Below, piece by piece: positions 6,287 through 15,167 of a stretch of DNA of 48,503 nucleotides. The position numbers and the translations under genes are program-made. The DNA lies in contig CASERZ010000003.1 of assembly GCA_949290515.1 (NCBI GenBank), positions 66,961 through 115,463 on the forward strand. Direction: 5' to 3'. Under the pieces are notes generated by a model that was not told the origin of the DNA, did no database searches, and saw only the letters and a list, made by a program, of their open reading frames with translations. How positions within the stretch are numbered: the first letter of the stretch is position 1; every line of letters starts with the position of its first letter. The stretch comes from an uncultured Christensenella sp. (GTDB taxonomy: Bacteria > Bacillota > Clostridia > Christensenellales > UBA3700).

Positions 6287-8977
6287 ATGAAAAAATTCAA
6301 AATTTTTTGCATTGTAGTCGCTGTCGCGCTCATTGCTTGCACGGCATTGTCGCTTACGGCTTGCAACAATAACGACGATACGCCTTTCTTCAAAGCAAAA
6401 ATGTCCTTTTCCGAACAATTCTCCGAGCTTAGCCCCAAAACCAACGGCAATACTGCCTGGCGCGACGGTATGGTTTCGGGTAACGGATTACAAGGCTTTA
6501 TCACAAGCGGTTCTCCCTATGAAGACACTCTGATATATCAGAACATACACTTTATTCTGCCCAACGAAAACGAACGCGAAAATCCCGTCTCGTACGCTGA
6601 GCTGGAAACGGTAAGACAAAATATCGTCAACGGTAAAGACATAGTTGACAATCAGTCCTATGACGACGTATACGCTTATCACGCGGGCGGCATTCTGCGT
6701 ATCTCGCAGACGGCAAGCACGACAAGCGAATACCTGCGCTATACCGATTACGAAACGGCAGAAGTAGGAGTAAAATATACCGACGAAAACGGCTCGTGGG
6801 TACGAACGAGTTTTACCTCGCAAGCCGATAACGTTAGCATTACCAAAATTTCCTCGTCTTCCGACGGTAAAAAAGTCAATGCGACTCTCTCACTCGACAA
6901 CATCTCCGCTATGGCGCAATACGACCGCGCCGAAGAAGGCAAAAGAGCAAACGAGTTGGATTTGCAGTATAAAAAAATCGCTGACGAAAACGGAGATTAT
7001 CTCGCATTTGTCGCTCACTATCCCGACTACGAAAACAGCGAACTCAAAAAAGGCGGCTATGCTACGGTATGCTATATCGTATGCGAGGGCGGGACAAAAG
7101 AAGTAATTTCGCTTAGCAACGTCCCCGAAGCACAATACGTAGCCGACGAAAATCCCGCAGTCAAAATTACCGACGCTACAAACGTCTACGTAATCGCAGT
7201 ATCCGACCGTACGTTCGATATGGGCACACTCGATACCTTCCAAGGTATGCAAGCATACGAACTCGTCGACAGCCTCGTAAATTCCGCTTCTCAGACGGTT
7301 TCCAAGTATACCTTTGACGGAAAATTCGATTACTCCAAAGCCTTTAAGGCGCACACCGATATATTTACCCCGCTTTTCAACTCCGTAGACTTTTCTCTCT
7401 ACGCCGAACAGGGGATTCCCAACGAAGATTTGATTAAAGCGCAAAGAGGCACGACAAGACCTCTCACTTCCAATATGGCTGAAAAGGCATACTACTCGGG
7501 AAGATACGCTTATCTGTGCTGTGCAGGCTACTCCACAAGCCGTCTGTACGGTATGTGGACGGGTGAATGGAATACGGGCTGGGGCTCCAAATACACTATG
7601 GACGCCAACGTAAACCTTCAGACCTCCTCTATGAATACTTCAAACGTTCTTTCCGCGCCTTTGGGCTACGTCAACTTTATCCTGCGCCAGGCTCCCGACT
7701 GGGAAGATAACGCATACGCAACGCACGGCTATACCGACGCTTTGCAGGCTCCCGTAAATACCGACGGTGACAGAGCTATCTTTACCGAGAGCTGCTATCC
7801 TTATCCTTTCAGATACTGGAACGCAGGTACCAGCTGGATGCTGCAACCTCTCTACGAAACGCTTTTGTGCTACGGAGATTTGCAGGTTCCCGTAAACGAC
7901 GAATTCGATTTGAACAAACTCAAATCCGTACTCTCGACTACTTCGACAGACCTGACCGACAGTCAGATTGCGGCATTTAAAGAAAGAGGTTATCTCAACC
8001 TCAAAGAGGATATTATGCTTCCTCTTCTCACCAAAGCGGCAAACTACTGGAAACAACTCCTCACACCCGAATACTATACCGACGCAAACGGATATATACG
8101 CTATGAGGAAGGCAAAACTTCCTTGGGCGAAGGAGAAACCTACTGCATTATCCCTTCGTATTCTCCCGAGAACAATCCTTCCAACTATCCTTCTCCCGCT
8201 GTCGCAAACTCCGCGATAGATATCGCTGCCTGCATAAACAATCTTGAAATGCTCATAGACGTTATGCTCGACCTCGACCCTAATGCCGACGTAAGCGAAT
8301 GGGAAGATTTGAGAGACAGCCTGCCTCCTTTCCTTTTCGACGAAACGGGAGCACTTAAGGAATGGGCGGCTACGCAATTGAAGGAAAACAACTTGCACAG
8401 ACACTTGAGCCATCTCTACTGCGTATGGCCTCTCAACTATACAAAGTATGACAGCGAATTGAAAGCGGCCGCTATACAGGCAATCGAAAACCGCGCAAGC
8501 GAAAACAAGGCAAGCCACGCTCTCGTACACCGTGCGCTTATCTCGGCAAGACTGGGTGACAGACAAGAGGTTACGTCGGCAATGCTGGGACTTATGTCTA
8601 AGAGCATATACTACGATTCTCTTATGACAAACCACCATACTAATGCCGAAAGCTGTTATTGCACGGACTTTGCAATAGGCTACGTAGGTATGGTCAACGA
8701 ATGTCTTGTATACTCTGACGAAAACTCCGTAGAAATTCTCCCCGGCATACCTACCAGCGGTTACGATAAGGGATATATGAAGGGCTTGCGCCTTAAAATT
8801 CAGGCCGTAATGACCTCGCTAGAGTGGGACTTGAAAGGCAAAACCGCTAAAGTAACGATTATGCCCGAAAAGGACTGCGAAATTACTCTTACGTGCGGAC
8901 TTTCTTCCGAAAGCAAAACCGTCAAACTCGAAAAGGGCAAGAGCGTAACGTTGAGCTTTACTCTCGACAAAGCCTGA
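6287..8977 (+). CDS. GH95-type glycoside hydrolase lipoprotein (alpha-L-fucosidase/galactosidase family)
   Basis: The start at 6287 is chosen over the upstream in-frame codon at 6239 because it has the ribosome site GTGAGGAAG and begins a clean lipoprotein signal (MKKFKIF, hydrophobic core, lipobox LTAC). The product has 896 residues. Signature blocks of family GH95 appear in order: an N-terminal beta-sandwich region, SGRYAYLCCAG, a WGSKYTMDANVNLQ block with the paired Asn of the active site, AGTSWMLQPLYETLLCYGD, the conserved HRHLSHLYCVWP, and a C-terminal VEILPGIPTSGY segment. GH95 enzymes remove terminal alpha-1,2-fucose or alpha-galactose from host or plant glycans, here outside the cell. 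Substrate is not determined. The gene is monocistronic, with a terminator after it. Confidence 0.82.
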   Translation: MKKFKIFCIVVAVALIACTALSLTACNNNDDTPFFKAKMSFSEQFSELSPKTNGNTAWRDGMVSGNGLQGFITSGSPYEDTLIYQNIHFILPNENERENPVSYAELETVRQNIVNGKDIVDNQSYDDVYAYHAGGILRISQTASTTSEYLRYTDYETAEVGVKYTDENGSWVRTSFTSQADNVSITKISSSSDGKKVNATLSLDNISAMAQYDRAEEGKRANELDLQYKKIADENGDYLAFVAHYPDYENSELKKGGYATVCYIVCEGGTKEVISLSNVPEAQYVADENPAVKITDATNVYVIAVSDRTFDMGTLDTFQGMQAYELVDSLVNSASQTVSKYTFDGKFDYSKAFKAHTDIFTPLFNSVDFSLYAEQGIPNEDLIKAQRGTTRPLTSNMAEKAYYSGRYAYLCCAGYSTSRLYGMWTGEWNTGWGSKYTMDANVNLQTSSMNTSNVLSAPLGYVNFILRQAPDWEDNAYATHGYTDALQAPVNTDGDRAIFTESCYPYPFRYWNAGTSWMLQPLYETLLCYGDLQVPVNDEFDLNKLKSVLSTTSTDLTDSQIAAFKERGYLNLKEDIMLPLLTKAANYWKQLLTPEYYTDANGYIRYEEGKTSLGEGETYCIIPSYSPENNPSNYPSPAVANSAIDIAACINNLEMLIDVMLDLDPNADVSEWEDLRDSLPPFLFDETGALKEWAATQLKENNLHRHLSHLYCVWPLNYTKYDSELKAAAIQAIENRASENKASHALVHRALISARLGDRQEVTSAMLGLMSKSIYYDSLMTNHHTNAESCYCTDFAIGYVGMVNECLVYSDENSVEILPGIPTSGYDKGYMKGLRLKIQAVMTSLEWDLKGKTAKVTIMPEKDCEITLTCGLSSESKTVKLEKGKSVTLSFTLDKA

Positions 8978-9009
8978 TAATAATTAAACTTTAAAAAGTA
9001 CCCAAACAA

Positions 9010-9047
9010 AGAGGAACGCCCGTAATAAGAGCGTTCCTCTCGTTTTT
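9010..9047 (+). terminator. Intrinsic terminator after the glycosidase
   Basis: A 10-bp stem AGAGGAACGC/GCGTTCCTCT with an 11-base loop is followed by CGTTTTTT. Confidence 0.9.
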
Positions 9048-9296
9048 TACTGACAAAAAGCTTTAAACCGCGTGCTTGAAGCCGTCAAATGCCATCAGAT
9101 TTAAAATTTGGGCTTTAAACGTAAAAGCGTTCGTCCTCAAATAAACTGCCTTTAAAATCCGTCCTGAGCGAGATTTTCTATATTTTAATATATATTTAAC
9201 TTCCACATGTCTTGAATACTAAATGCCTTAGCGGTTTGTTAAAAAATCAACTCCCGATATCGGCTCGTCTTTTACGATTATATAAAATCTCAATGC

Positions 9297-9995
9297 TTAT
9301 TCTGATATATTCTCTTCTTCGGCGTAAGTCCCGCCGTCTTCCTCCTGCGTGGACTGAACTGCTTTCTTTATGCCCTTTGCACTGAACGTATATATTATTA
9401 CTCCTATTCCGACAACGAGAGCCAACCCCCCGAATGCCACTCCCGACAAAGCGTTGTATTTAGACATACCGCTCTCGCCCTGCGCCGAGAGAATTGCCGT
9501 CTGCGTAAGCACTATCGCGTAAAGTCCGCTTGCTATCTTACTGCCTTTGAGCGAAAAGAGCATAAGGTCTTCCCTTTTACGCGATTTGACAAATCCGCCT
9601 ATACTCATACCCAACTCACCGAAAGAAAAGGCGGCAATGGTTATTGACGGTATCACACCGTAAACGCTGTCTTCTTCCACAAAAAACAGCCTCGCCATAT
9701 ACAGCACGAATACCGCCGCCGATATCGCCGTAAGCGTTCCTATAACTCTGCTTACGTATACCTCGCGCGCCGCGTCTACTTTGGTATAGTTTCTGAAAAA
9801 TATACTCTTGACTATACCTATGAGCAAAGTATGTATTCCGCTTATGGAGAAAAAGAACATACCGCTGAATATACCTATTGCCATTTTTCCGAGAGACCAC
9901 ACGATATTGAAAATCATACCCGTAAAAGCGTATACTCTCACGCGCGCTGTTTTGTCCTTTGCAAATGTTTGTAATCTCTCACGTATATTACGCAT
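9297..9995 (-). CDS. Predicted multi-pass membrane protein, unknown function
   Basis: The 232-residue protein has a basic N-terminus (MRNIRERLQTFAKDKTARVR), about six hydrophobic segments (roughly 25-47, 48-66, 84-105, 118-135, 153-170, 184-205) and an acidic C-terminal tail. The first two segments (FNIVWSLGKMAIGIFSGMFF, then GIHTLLIGIVKS) faintly resemble the opening helices of cation-diffusion facilitators, but no metal-binding HxxxD motif is present, so I do not assign that function. The neighbour upstream is another small membrane protein transcribed the same way about 85 bp away, with a GC-rich inverted repeat (10020-10043) between them. Unknown function. Confidence 0.6.
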   Translation of the reverse strand: MRNIRERLQTFAKDKTARVRVYAFTGMIFNIVWSLGKMAIGIFSGMFFFSISGIHTLLIGIVKSIFFRNYTKVDAAREVYVSRVIGTLTAISAAVFVLYMARLFFVEEDSVYGVIPSITIAAFSFGELGMSIGGFVKSRKREDLMLFSLKGSKIASGLYAIVLTQTAILSAQGESGMSKYNALSGVAFGGLALVVGIGVIIYTFSAKGIKKAVQSTQEEDGGTYAEEENISE

Positions 9996-10019
9996 ACTTC
10001 ACCCCTACGCTCTCCATTG

Positions 10020-10043
10020 CGCGCCGCTAGTTAAAACGGCGCG
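10020..10043. repeat. GC-rich inverted repeat between two membrane-protein genes
   Basis: CGCGCCG (10020-10026) and CGGCGCG (10037-10043) flank a 10-base AT-rich loop. No T-run follows on the bottom strand, so termination is uncertain. Confidence 0.5.
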
Positions 10044-10079
10044 TAACGCGTAAATTATTGCTTTATTGCTTACCGCTCC

Positions 10080-10607
10080 TCAGACTTCGGCACACTTCTC
10101 GCAAGCTTCGGCAAGCTTGTCGTACTCGAGGTCAATTATAGGATTGAGCTTGAGAGTTGTCCTGCGGTTGAGGTATTTGCGCAGAAAATGACTGAGTATG
10201 ACTACGCCTATTCCCGCTATACCGAGCACTACGCCCGCAATTGTTGCCGCAATTCCGCCTATCGTCATTATAAGACTCATTCCGCCGCCCATAATAAGCG
10301 TTCCGAGTATGCCGGTGGTTACTGCCTGTGCCCAACCCGCACTCTTTTCACTCTTCTTGAGAAGCTCGATATTGCTGAGCGCAACGTCTATCTTATCCTG
10401 CAATCTGATAAGCTGAGGCTTGTTTTCGATTTTGCGGTCGCGTCTGAAAGAAAGATTGACGTAAGTGGGCGCACCCTCTGCCACGCTAGACGAAGTAAGT
10501 TCCCATCCTAGTACGCGGTAGCTGTCCGACGCTACGTTTTCCATATCTCTTCTGACTTTGATTGTTTTGTAATCGTAAGTAACGATTTGTTCTTTTGCCT
10601 GTTCCAT
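10080..10607 (-). CDS. Small membrane protein with two TM helices, unknown
   Basis: The ATG at 10607 is preferred because GGAG lies 9 bases upstream; an in-frame start 72 bases earlier lacks a ribosome site. The 175-residue product has a soluble N-terminal half (TYDYKTIKVRRDMENVASDS, then a short basic segment and a predicted amphipathic helix), followed by two closely spaced Gly/Ile-rich transmembrane segments at about 95-145, and a C-terminal helix ending in a Cys-Glu-rich tail (LAEACEKCAEV). I do not recognise the family. It is divergent from the TetR gene, sharing a 146-bp intergenic region, so it is a plausible regulatory target of that repressor. Confidence 0.55.
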   Translation of the reverse strand: MEQAKEQIVTYDYKTIKVRRDMENVASDSYRVLGWELTSSSVAEGAPTYVNLSFRRDRKIENKPQLIRLQDKIDVALSNIELLKKSEKSAGWAQAVTTGILGTLIMGGGMSLIMTIGGIAATIAGVVLGIAGIGVVILSHFLRKYLNRRTTLKLNPIIDLEYDKLAEACEKCAEV

Positions 10608-10667
10608 ATTTGTGTTCTCCTTTTTGTAAAATTTTATTAATAGGACACGTGTTTTTTTATTTCCTTC

Positions 10668-10696
10668 TTGTATCCTCACTCAAAGTATAGTATAAT
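10668..10696 (+). promoter_or_regulatory. Promoter of the TetR-family gene
   Basis: TTGTAT (10668-10673), 17 bp, TATAAT (10691-10696), about 57 bp before the ATG. The ribosome site AAAGGAG sits 6 bases before the start. Confidence 0.6.
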
Positions 10697-10753
10697 TAAG
10701 CAGTAAACGAAGCCGACATTCGTCGCAAAAAAGTTGCGTTAAAGGAGTTTTTT

Positions 10754-11332
10754 ATGAATACTGCAAACAACGTGCGCTACGCCGGCACTGACGATAAGAT
10801 ACGTCTAGCACTCTTTAAAATATTGAGATTCAAATCATTTGACAACGTTACCGTCAAGGATATATGTATAGAATCGGGAATAAACCGAAGCTCGTTTTAT
10901 GCGCATTATACGGATATCAACGACTTGCTTATCCGCACCGAACAAAAGCTGTCCAAAGATATAGGAGATATTTTGAAAACATCAGACAATTCTTTCAATG
11001 TCAACGCTTTTGAAAAGTTGTTTGAATTTATAAGGGAAAACAAAATTTTTTATAAGGCGTATCTGAGATTCGGCGTAGAAAGTTTTGTGGAAAGAGATAT
11101 GTATACAAAATTCAAAGTACCGCTGCTTAACTTGGCAAAAAGCAAAAGATTTTTCTATAACGAGAGCGAGCTGGACTATCAGATGAGATTTTTCGGCGCG
11201 GGACTAAAAGCTATATGCGCCAGATGGCTGGAAAAAGACTGCAGAGAAACCCCTGCGCAAATGGCAAAACTTATATATTTTCAATACGCAAACAATGCAA
11301 AATTCTTTCTCGACATTCAGTCGCAGGAATAA
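10754..11332 (+). CDS. TetR/AcrR-family transcriptional regulator
   Basis: The 192-residue protein has an N-terminal three-helix DNA-binding domain (about residues 14-62). The block VTVKDICIESGINRSSFYAHY is the helix-turn-helix plus the Y-x-H-Y segment typical of TetR proteins. The C-terminal part, with RFFGAGLKAICARWLEKDCRET, resembles the TetR_C_7 ligand domain found in DhaS-like regulators. Such proteins repress adjacent genes until a small ligand binds. The only divergent neighbour is the small membrane protein gene starting at 10607. It ends in a shared bidirectional terminator. Confidence 0.88.
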   Translation: MNTANNVRYAGTDDKIRLALFKILRFKSFDNVTVKDICIESGINRSSFYAHYTDINDLLIRTEQKLSKDIGDILKTSDNSFNVNAFEKLFEFIRENKIFYKAYLRFGVESFVERDMYTKFKVPLLNLAKSKRFFYNESELDYQMRFFGAGLKAICARWLEKDCRETPAQMAKLIYFQYANNAKFFLDIQSQE

Positions 11333-11375
11333 TTAATAGAATAGTTAATACTATTAGACGAATAGAAACAAATTA

Positions 11376-11405
11376 AAAAGACCCGCTGTTCAAAGCGGGT
11401 CTTTT
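11376..11405. terminator. Bidirectional terminator between tetR-like gene and aspartokinase
   Basis: A perfect 12-bp stem AAAAGACCCGCT/AGCGGGTCTTTT with 6-base loop separates two convergent genes and works on both strands. Confidence 0.9.
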
Positions 11406-11430
11406 GTTTCAGTCACTATCTTGTCAATGG

Positions 11431-12750
11431 TTATTTCTGAAAAGCGTTGTATATAGCGTTGATAGCCTTTTCGTAATCGCTCGTAGAGATACCTACGATG
11501 ATATTCATTTCGCTCGAGCCTTGGTCTATCATACGGATATTGATATTCTCTTTAGCAAGCGCGCCGCAAAGCGTCGAAGCAGTGCCGGGCTTGTAAGACA
11601 TACCGTGACCTACGGTAGCTACCAAAGATATATTGCTTTTGATTTCGATATGGTCGGGATTGACTACTTTCTTTATTCTCTCGATTACGACTTCTTCCTT
11701 GCCTGCAAGTTCGCTGTCCGCGATAACGATGCTCATCGTGTCGATACCCGTAGGAAGATGCTCGAAAGAAATGTTGTAATACTCGAGTACGGCAAGCACC
11801 TTGCGCACGAAACCGAGTTCGCTGTTCATCATAGATTTTTCGATATATACGATGCTGTATCCCTTCTTGCCTGCAATACCCGTGATAACTCTGTTGTTCA
11901 TATCTTTCTCCTCGAGCTCAGGCACAATCATAGTACCCTTTGCCTCGGGACAGAAAGTATTGCGGATATTGATAGGTATATTGCCCACTCTCACGGGGAA
12001 GATGGATTCGGGGTGAAGTACGTTTGCGCCCATATAAGCAAGCTCGCGAAGCTCTCTGTAAGAAAGCTTTTCGATAGGCTTAGGATTGCTTACGATACGG
12101 GGGTCAGCCGTCATAAAGCCGTTGACGTCCGTCCAGTTTTCATACATAGTCGCGCCTACCGCACGAGCGATTACCGCGCCCGAAACGTCGCTGCCGCCTC
12201 TGCTGAAAGTATGTACAAGACCGCTCTCGTCACCGCCGTAGAAACCGGGAATTACGGCTCTTTCTACTTTCGAAAGCACCTGTTTTACCTTTTCGTTGGT
12301 TATCTCAGGCTCGAAATCTCCGTTTTCGTTGAAGACCATTATGTCTTTTGCGTCTATAAACTTATAGCCGAGTTTAGCCGCCGTGATTATTGCAGAAAGA
12401 TATTCTCCTCTCGAAGCACAGAATTCTGCCGAATTGTACTTGAGCATATCGCTCTCAACCTGATTGAGATATGCGTCGATATCTATATCCAACCCGAGGT
12501 CGCTGACGATACCCTTAAATCTTTCTCTAATCTTGTCGAATGTAGCCTTGCACTCTCCGTTTATCTGCAAATCGTGGTAGCAAGCATAGAGCATATCCGT
12601 AATCTTGTGGTCCTGCGAAAAGCGTTTTCCGGGAGCGGATACGACTACGTATCTGCGCTTTTTGTCTTGTTTTACGATATCGGCAACCTGATTGATGGAC
12701 TTTGCGTCCGCCATAGAAGTTCCGCCGAATTTTACTACTGTAACTGACAT
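11431..12750 (-). CDS. Aspartate kinase
   Basis: The 439-residue enzyme phosphorylates aspartate, the first step toward lysine, threonine, methionine and diaminopimelate. The kinase domain starts with VVKFGGTSMADAKS (KFGGTS, residues 7-12), continues with SRGGSDVSGA and the WTDVNGFMTADPR block that holds the substrate site. Two ACT regulatory domains occupy the last 140 residues (SIVYIEKSMMNSELGFVRKV and the MIDQGSSEMNIIVGI block), so allosteric control by end-product amino acids is expected. It stands alone, with its own promoter (12784-12812) and a terminator shared with the convergent TetR gene. Which isoform (lysC/thrA) it is cannot be decided. Confidence 0.96.
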   Translation of the reverse strand: MSVTVVKFGGTSMADAKSINQVADIVKQDKKRRYVVVSAPGKRFSQDHKITDMLYACYHDLQINGECKATFDKIRERFKGIVSDLGLDIDIDAYLNQVESDMLKYNSAEFCASRGEYLSAIITAAKLGYKFIDAKDIMVFNENGDFEPEITNEKVKQVLSKVERAVIPGFYGGDESGLVHTFSRGGSDVSGAVIARAVGATMYENWTDVNGFMTADPRIVSNPKPIEKLSYRELRELAYMGANVLHPESIFPVRVGNIPINIRNTFCPEAKGTMIVPELEEKDMNNRVITGIAGKKGYSIVYIEKSMMNSELGFVRKVLAVLEYYNISFEHLPTGIDTMSIVIADSELAGKEEVVIERIKKVVNPDHIEIKSNISLVATVGHGMSYKPGTASTLCGALAKENINIRMIDQGSSEMNIIVGISTSDYEKAINAIYNAFQK

Positions 12751-12783
12751 AACGTTCTTCCTTTTATTTTTCTTATACTCAAT

Positions 12784-12812
12784 ATTTTACAATGCCGCTT
12801 GTCTTTTGGCAA
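12784..12812 (-). promoter_or_regulatory. Aspartokinase promoter with overlapping inverted repeat
   Basis: Bottom-strand TTGCCA (12812-12807), 17 bp, TAAAAT (12789-12784). An inverted repeat CGCTTG/CAAGCG overlaps the -35 box and spacer and could be an operator. Confidence 0.6.
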
Positions 12813-12849
12813 GCGAATTGAATTGACAAAATTACATTTTGTTACAAAC

Positions 12850-12881
12850 AAACCGCCTTTATATGTGCATAAAGACGGTTT
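12850..12881 (-). terminator. Terminator after the DUF1015 gene
   Basis: A 13-bp stem with one G-U pair (AAACCGTCTTTAT with ATAAAGGCGGTTT on the bottom strand) is followed by GTTTGT. It lies 14 bp past the stop codon. Confidence 0.7.
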
Positions 12882-12895
12882 TAGGCAGGTTTTTA

Positions 12896-14137
12896 TCAAT
12901 CACTTACAATTTTGCGGCATTCGAGATAGTACCTCTTGTCCTCGGCGTGTCCCATCGAAAAAGATTTTCTGGGCAACGCTCCGCGTCTGACTACATAGTC
13001 GAACAGCGCGTCTTTCTGGAGCTTGGGCATAAACACCGCAACTCCGTGTCCGTCCGCGCCTACCTTCAGCAAGTGCTCGTCGCCGTGTATGTAATCAATT
13101 ACCATCTCAGGATGCGTGAGCGCGTATTCGTCCATCAATGACTGGATATCGGCTATCGCGTCGCTGGGATTGTCGCAAACACTCCAGTAATATATCGTAT
13201 CTTCGAATACTACCTTGACATGTTCTTTTCCGTCAAGTTCTGCAAGCCTGTCGTGCATAAAGTTTATAAAGTCCTTGTCGACACCGAACACAACTCTGTG
13301 TATAGGCTCGAAGTCGAGCGACTTGTCGTGTATATTGACAAGCTCGCATAAAGCGTATCTCGCGGGATGTTTCTGACGCTGAGCAGGCGTGAGAGTTTTT
13401 TTGATATTTTTCCAACACTCCTTTGCCGTAGCGAGAGAGTGGTTTCCGTCGCCTACCGCAAAGAGTATGGGCTTTGACGAGCCGTACTTTTCTACAAGCA
13501 CGTCTTCTTTAAGAAGTCCTTCAATCTCTTCGAGTATCTGCGCGCAGTTGGTAACCTTATATCCCTGTACGCGTCCTCCGTTCATATTCAGCTCGAAGTC
13601 GTAAGCCTTCTCGAGAAAATCCCTGCTTTCATAGAGCTTTTCTATTATCTTCTGACTTCTGTCGTCCATAAGCATCATTATGTGAGGAAGCTCCAGACAA
13701 GCGCCCTTGCGTATCTCTATTCTCGGAGGAAGTCTGTCCACTACGGTCTTTTCGGTAGCCTTGATGAGTGCGTCGTTTTTCTCAGTATACTCGTAATCCT
13801 CAAGGTCAACGGATATCATAAGTCCCAGTCTGTGCCTGCCGTCGTTCATAGTTCTGTCGACGAGTATAAACCCTTCAAACTCCTCAAACAGTCCCTTCTT
13901 GAGATACTTCGACATATTCGCGTTGATTGCTTCTATACGCGCTTGCTTGTCCTCCCTCTCGAGATAGACTTCGGGATAGATAAGTCTTAGCGTAGACGGA
14001 CTTGCGCCTACGTATTCCTCTACCGCCTCCCAGTAGTCTGCCTGCGAGGTGAACTGGTCGCACGCGATTACGCTCCATTTGCTCTTGTCGATATCCTTTT
14101 TAGGCAAAAGTATTTTGGGAATTTTAACTGTGGTCAT
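12896..14137 (-). CDS. DUF1015 family protein
   Basis: The 413-residue protein is full length for DUF1015. It opens with KILLPKKDIDKSKWSVIACDQFTS, the family's N-terminal motif, and contains PRIEIRKGACLELPHIMMLM, VGDGNHSLATAKECW and a DSLDFEPIHRVVF-type block. The family is often found beside serine biosynthesis genes in clostridia, but its biochemical role is not established, and there is no ser gene here. It is co-directional with cdaA upstream; a terminator lies between, so read-through or a promoter in the 80-bp gap must supply transcription. The C-terminus ends MGHAEDKRYYLECRKIVSD. Confidence 0.85.
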   Translation of the reverse strand: MTTVKIPKILLPKKDIDKSKWSVIACDQFTSQADYWEAVEEYVGASPSTLRLIYPEVYLEREDKQARIEAINANMSKYLKKGLFEEFEGFILVDRTMNDGRHRLGLMISVDLEDYEYTEKNDALIKATEKTVVDRLPPRIEIRKGACLELPHIMMLMDDRSQKIIEKLYESRDFLEKAYDFELNMNGGRVQGYKVTNCAQILEEIEGLLKEDVLVEKYGSSKPILFAVGDGNHSLATAKECWKNIKKTLTPAQRQKHPARYALCELVNIHDKSLDFEPIHRVVFGVDKDFINFMHDRLAELDGKEHVKVVFEDTIYYWSVCDNPSDAIADIQSLMDEYALTHPEMVIDYIHGDEHLLKVGADGHGVAVFMPKLQKDALFDYVVRRGALPRKSFSMGHAEDKRYYLECRKIVSD

Positions 14138-14171
14138 ATTCTTCCTTCGTCCTTGTATCTGCCTGCGCTAT

Positions 14172-14201
14172 AAAAAATGCCAAACTTTTGCGTTTGACAT
14201 T
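14172..14201 (-). terminator. Terminator after cdaA
   Basis: On the bottom strand AATGTCAAAC pairs with GTTTGGCATT (one mismatch) and is followed by TTTTTTAT, 16 bp past the cdaA stop. Confidence 0.75.
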
Positions 14202-14216
14202 TCTTGTCGGTTTGCA

Positions 14217-15041
14217 TCAGATAAGTTTTTTCTTCTTTTTCTTTTTTCTGGCAGGCTGAGCACTAATGCGGTAAATTACCTTAATCTCTTCCAGCAGTTT
14301 CTCGGGCGTCATATATCTCTTTATCGTACCCGACTGAACGACGCTTATTATACCCGTCTCCTCGCTGACTACAATAGCAAACACGTCACTCTCCTCTGTA
14401 ATGCCTATCGCAGCCCTGTGTCTTGTACCCAAATCCTTGGCAAGCGTTATCTCCTGAGACAAGGGAAGGAAACAACCTGCCGATATTATTCTGTCGCCCA
14501 GCACTACTACCGCGCCGTCGTGCAAAGGTCCTTTCGTGCTGAATATACTCTCCAGAAGTCCGCTCGATATGGTCGCATCCATCGTAGTACCCGTGTCCAG
14601 TATATGCGGGGGTATCTCGGTAGGTGCGATTATTATGAGCGCGCCCACGTCGTTCTTTGCCATATTCTGACAGGCTTTTACTATCTCGGTAGCGGCTATG
14701 AGCAACTGCTCGTCCGTGGTATTGTAAGAATTGTACGCGCCGAATTTCACGCTTTGTTTTCTCGCAATCTTGCTCATAAATATTTTGAGGTCGTTGCGGT
14801 ATACGGTCACTACGGTAACTATCCAGAATACGGTAACGAATCTCAGAAGCTCGAGCGCAACGAAAGCAATCTTGCCGCCCGACTTTTGATTGAGAATGAG
14901 TATGGCAATATAGAAAATTGTGTATATCGCGGTAAATACGGCAATGCGGTAGCTGTTGCGGCGCGCGAAAAACGTAAGCATCGCAATGGCTACTGCGAGC
15001 GCAACGACTATATCCACGATTAACCAAGCTATCGAGTCCAT
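14217..15041 (-). CDS. cdaA: Diadenylate cyclase CdaA (DacA), membrane c-di-AMP synthase
   Basis: The 274-residue protein has three N-terminal transmembrane helices (about 5-25, 33-50, 58-80) and a cytoplasmic DisA_N domain. Both catalytic signatures are intact: DGA at 175-177 (HDGAVVVLGDRI) and RHR at 207-209 (LGTRHRAAIGI). It condenses two ATP into cyclic di-AMP, the messenger for potassium, osmotic and cell-wall homeostasis. The C-terminus ends in an unusual poly-lysine run (RKKKKKKKLI). In most Bacillota cdaA is followed by cdaR and glmM; here a terminator and a DUF1015 gene follow instead. The ATG has the ribosome site AGGAGAAGG. Confidence 0.95.
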   Translation of the reverse strand: MDSIAWLIVDIVVALAVAIAMLTFFARRNSYRIAVFTAIYTIFYIAILILNQKSGGKIAFVALELLRFVTVFWIVTVVTVYRNDLKIFMSKIARKQSVKFGAYNSYNTTDEQLLIAATEIVKACQNMAKNDVGALIIIAPTEIPPHILDTGTTMDATISSGLLESIFSTKGPLHDGAVVVLGDRIISAGCFLPLSQEITLAKDLGTRHRAAIGITEESDVFAIVVSEETGIISVVQSGTIKRYMTPEKLLEEIKVIYRISAQPARKKKKKKKLI

Positions 15042-15108
15042 ACCTTCTCCTGTGTTTAATTTTCTATATTCATAATATTATATTTTGCGGCAAAAATAAA
15101 GCGTTTTT

Positions 15109-15130
15109 GGATACTTTTGAACAAGTATCC
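15109..15130. repeat. 8-bp hairpin between M28-like gene and cdaA
   Basis: GGATACTT and AAGTATCC flank a 6-base loop. A broken T-rich stretch follows on the bottom strand (AAAAACGCTTTATTTTTG), so it may be a weak terminator for the upstream operon. Confidence 0.45.
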
Positions 15131-15167
15131 GTTTTTCAGGGCGCCTTACACCTTATCCAAGGTCTTT

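Noticed and set aside
9297..9995. Cation-diffusion facilitator transporter
   Set aside because: Opening helices look similar, but metal-binding residues and length do not fit.
11404..12747. Long top-strand frame opposite aspartokinase (447 codons)
   Set aside because: It is the antisense shadow of a clear enzyme gene; no family features or ribosome site.
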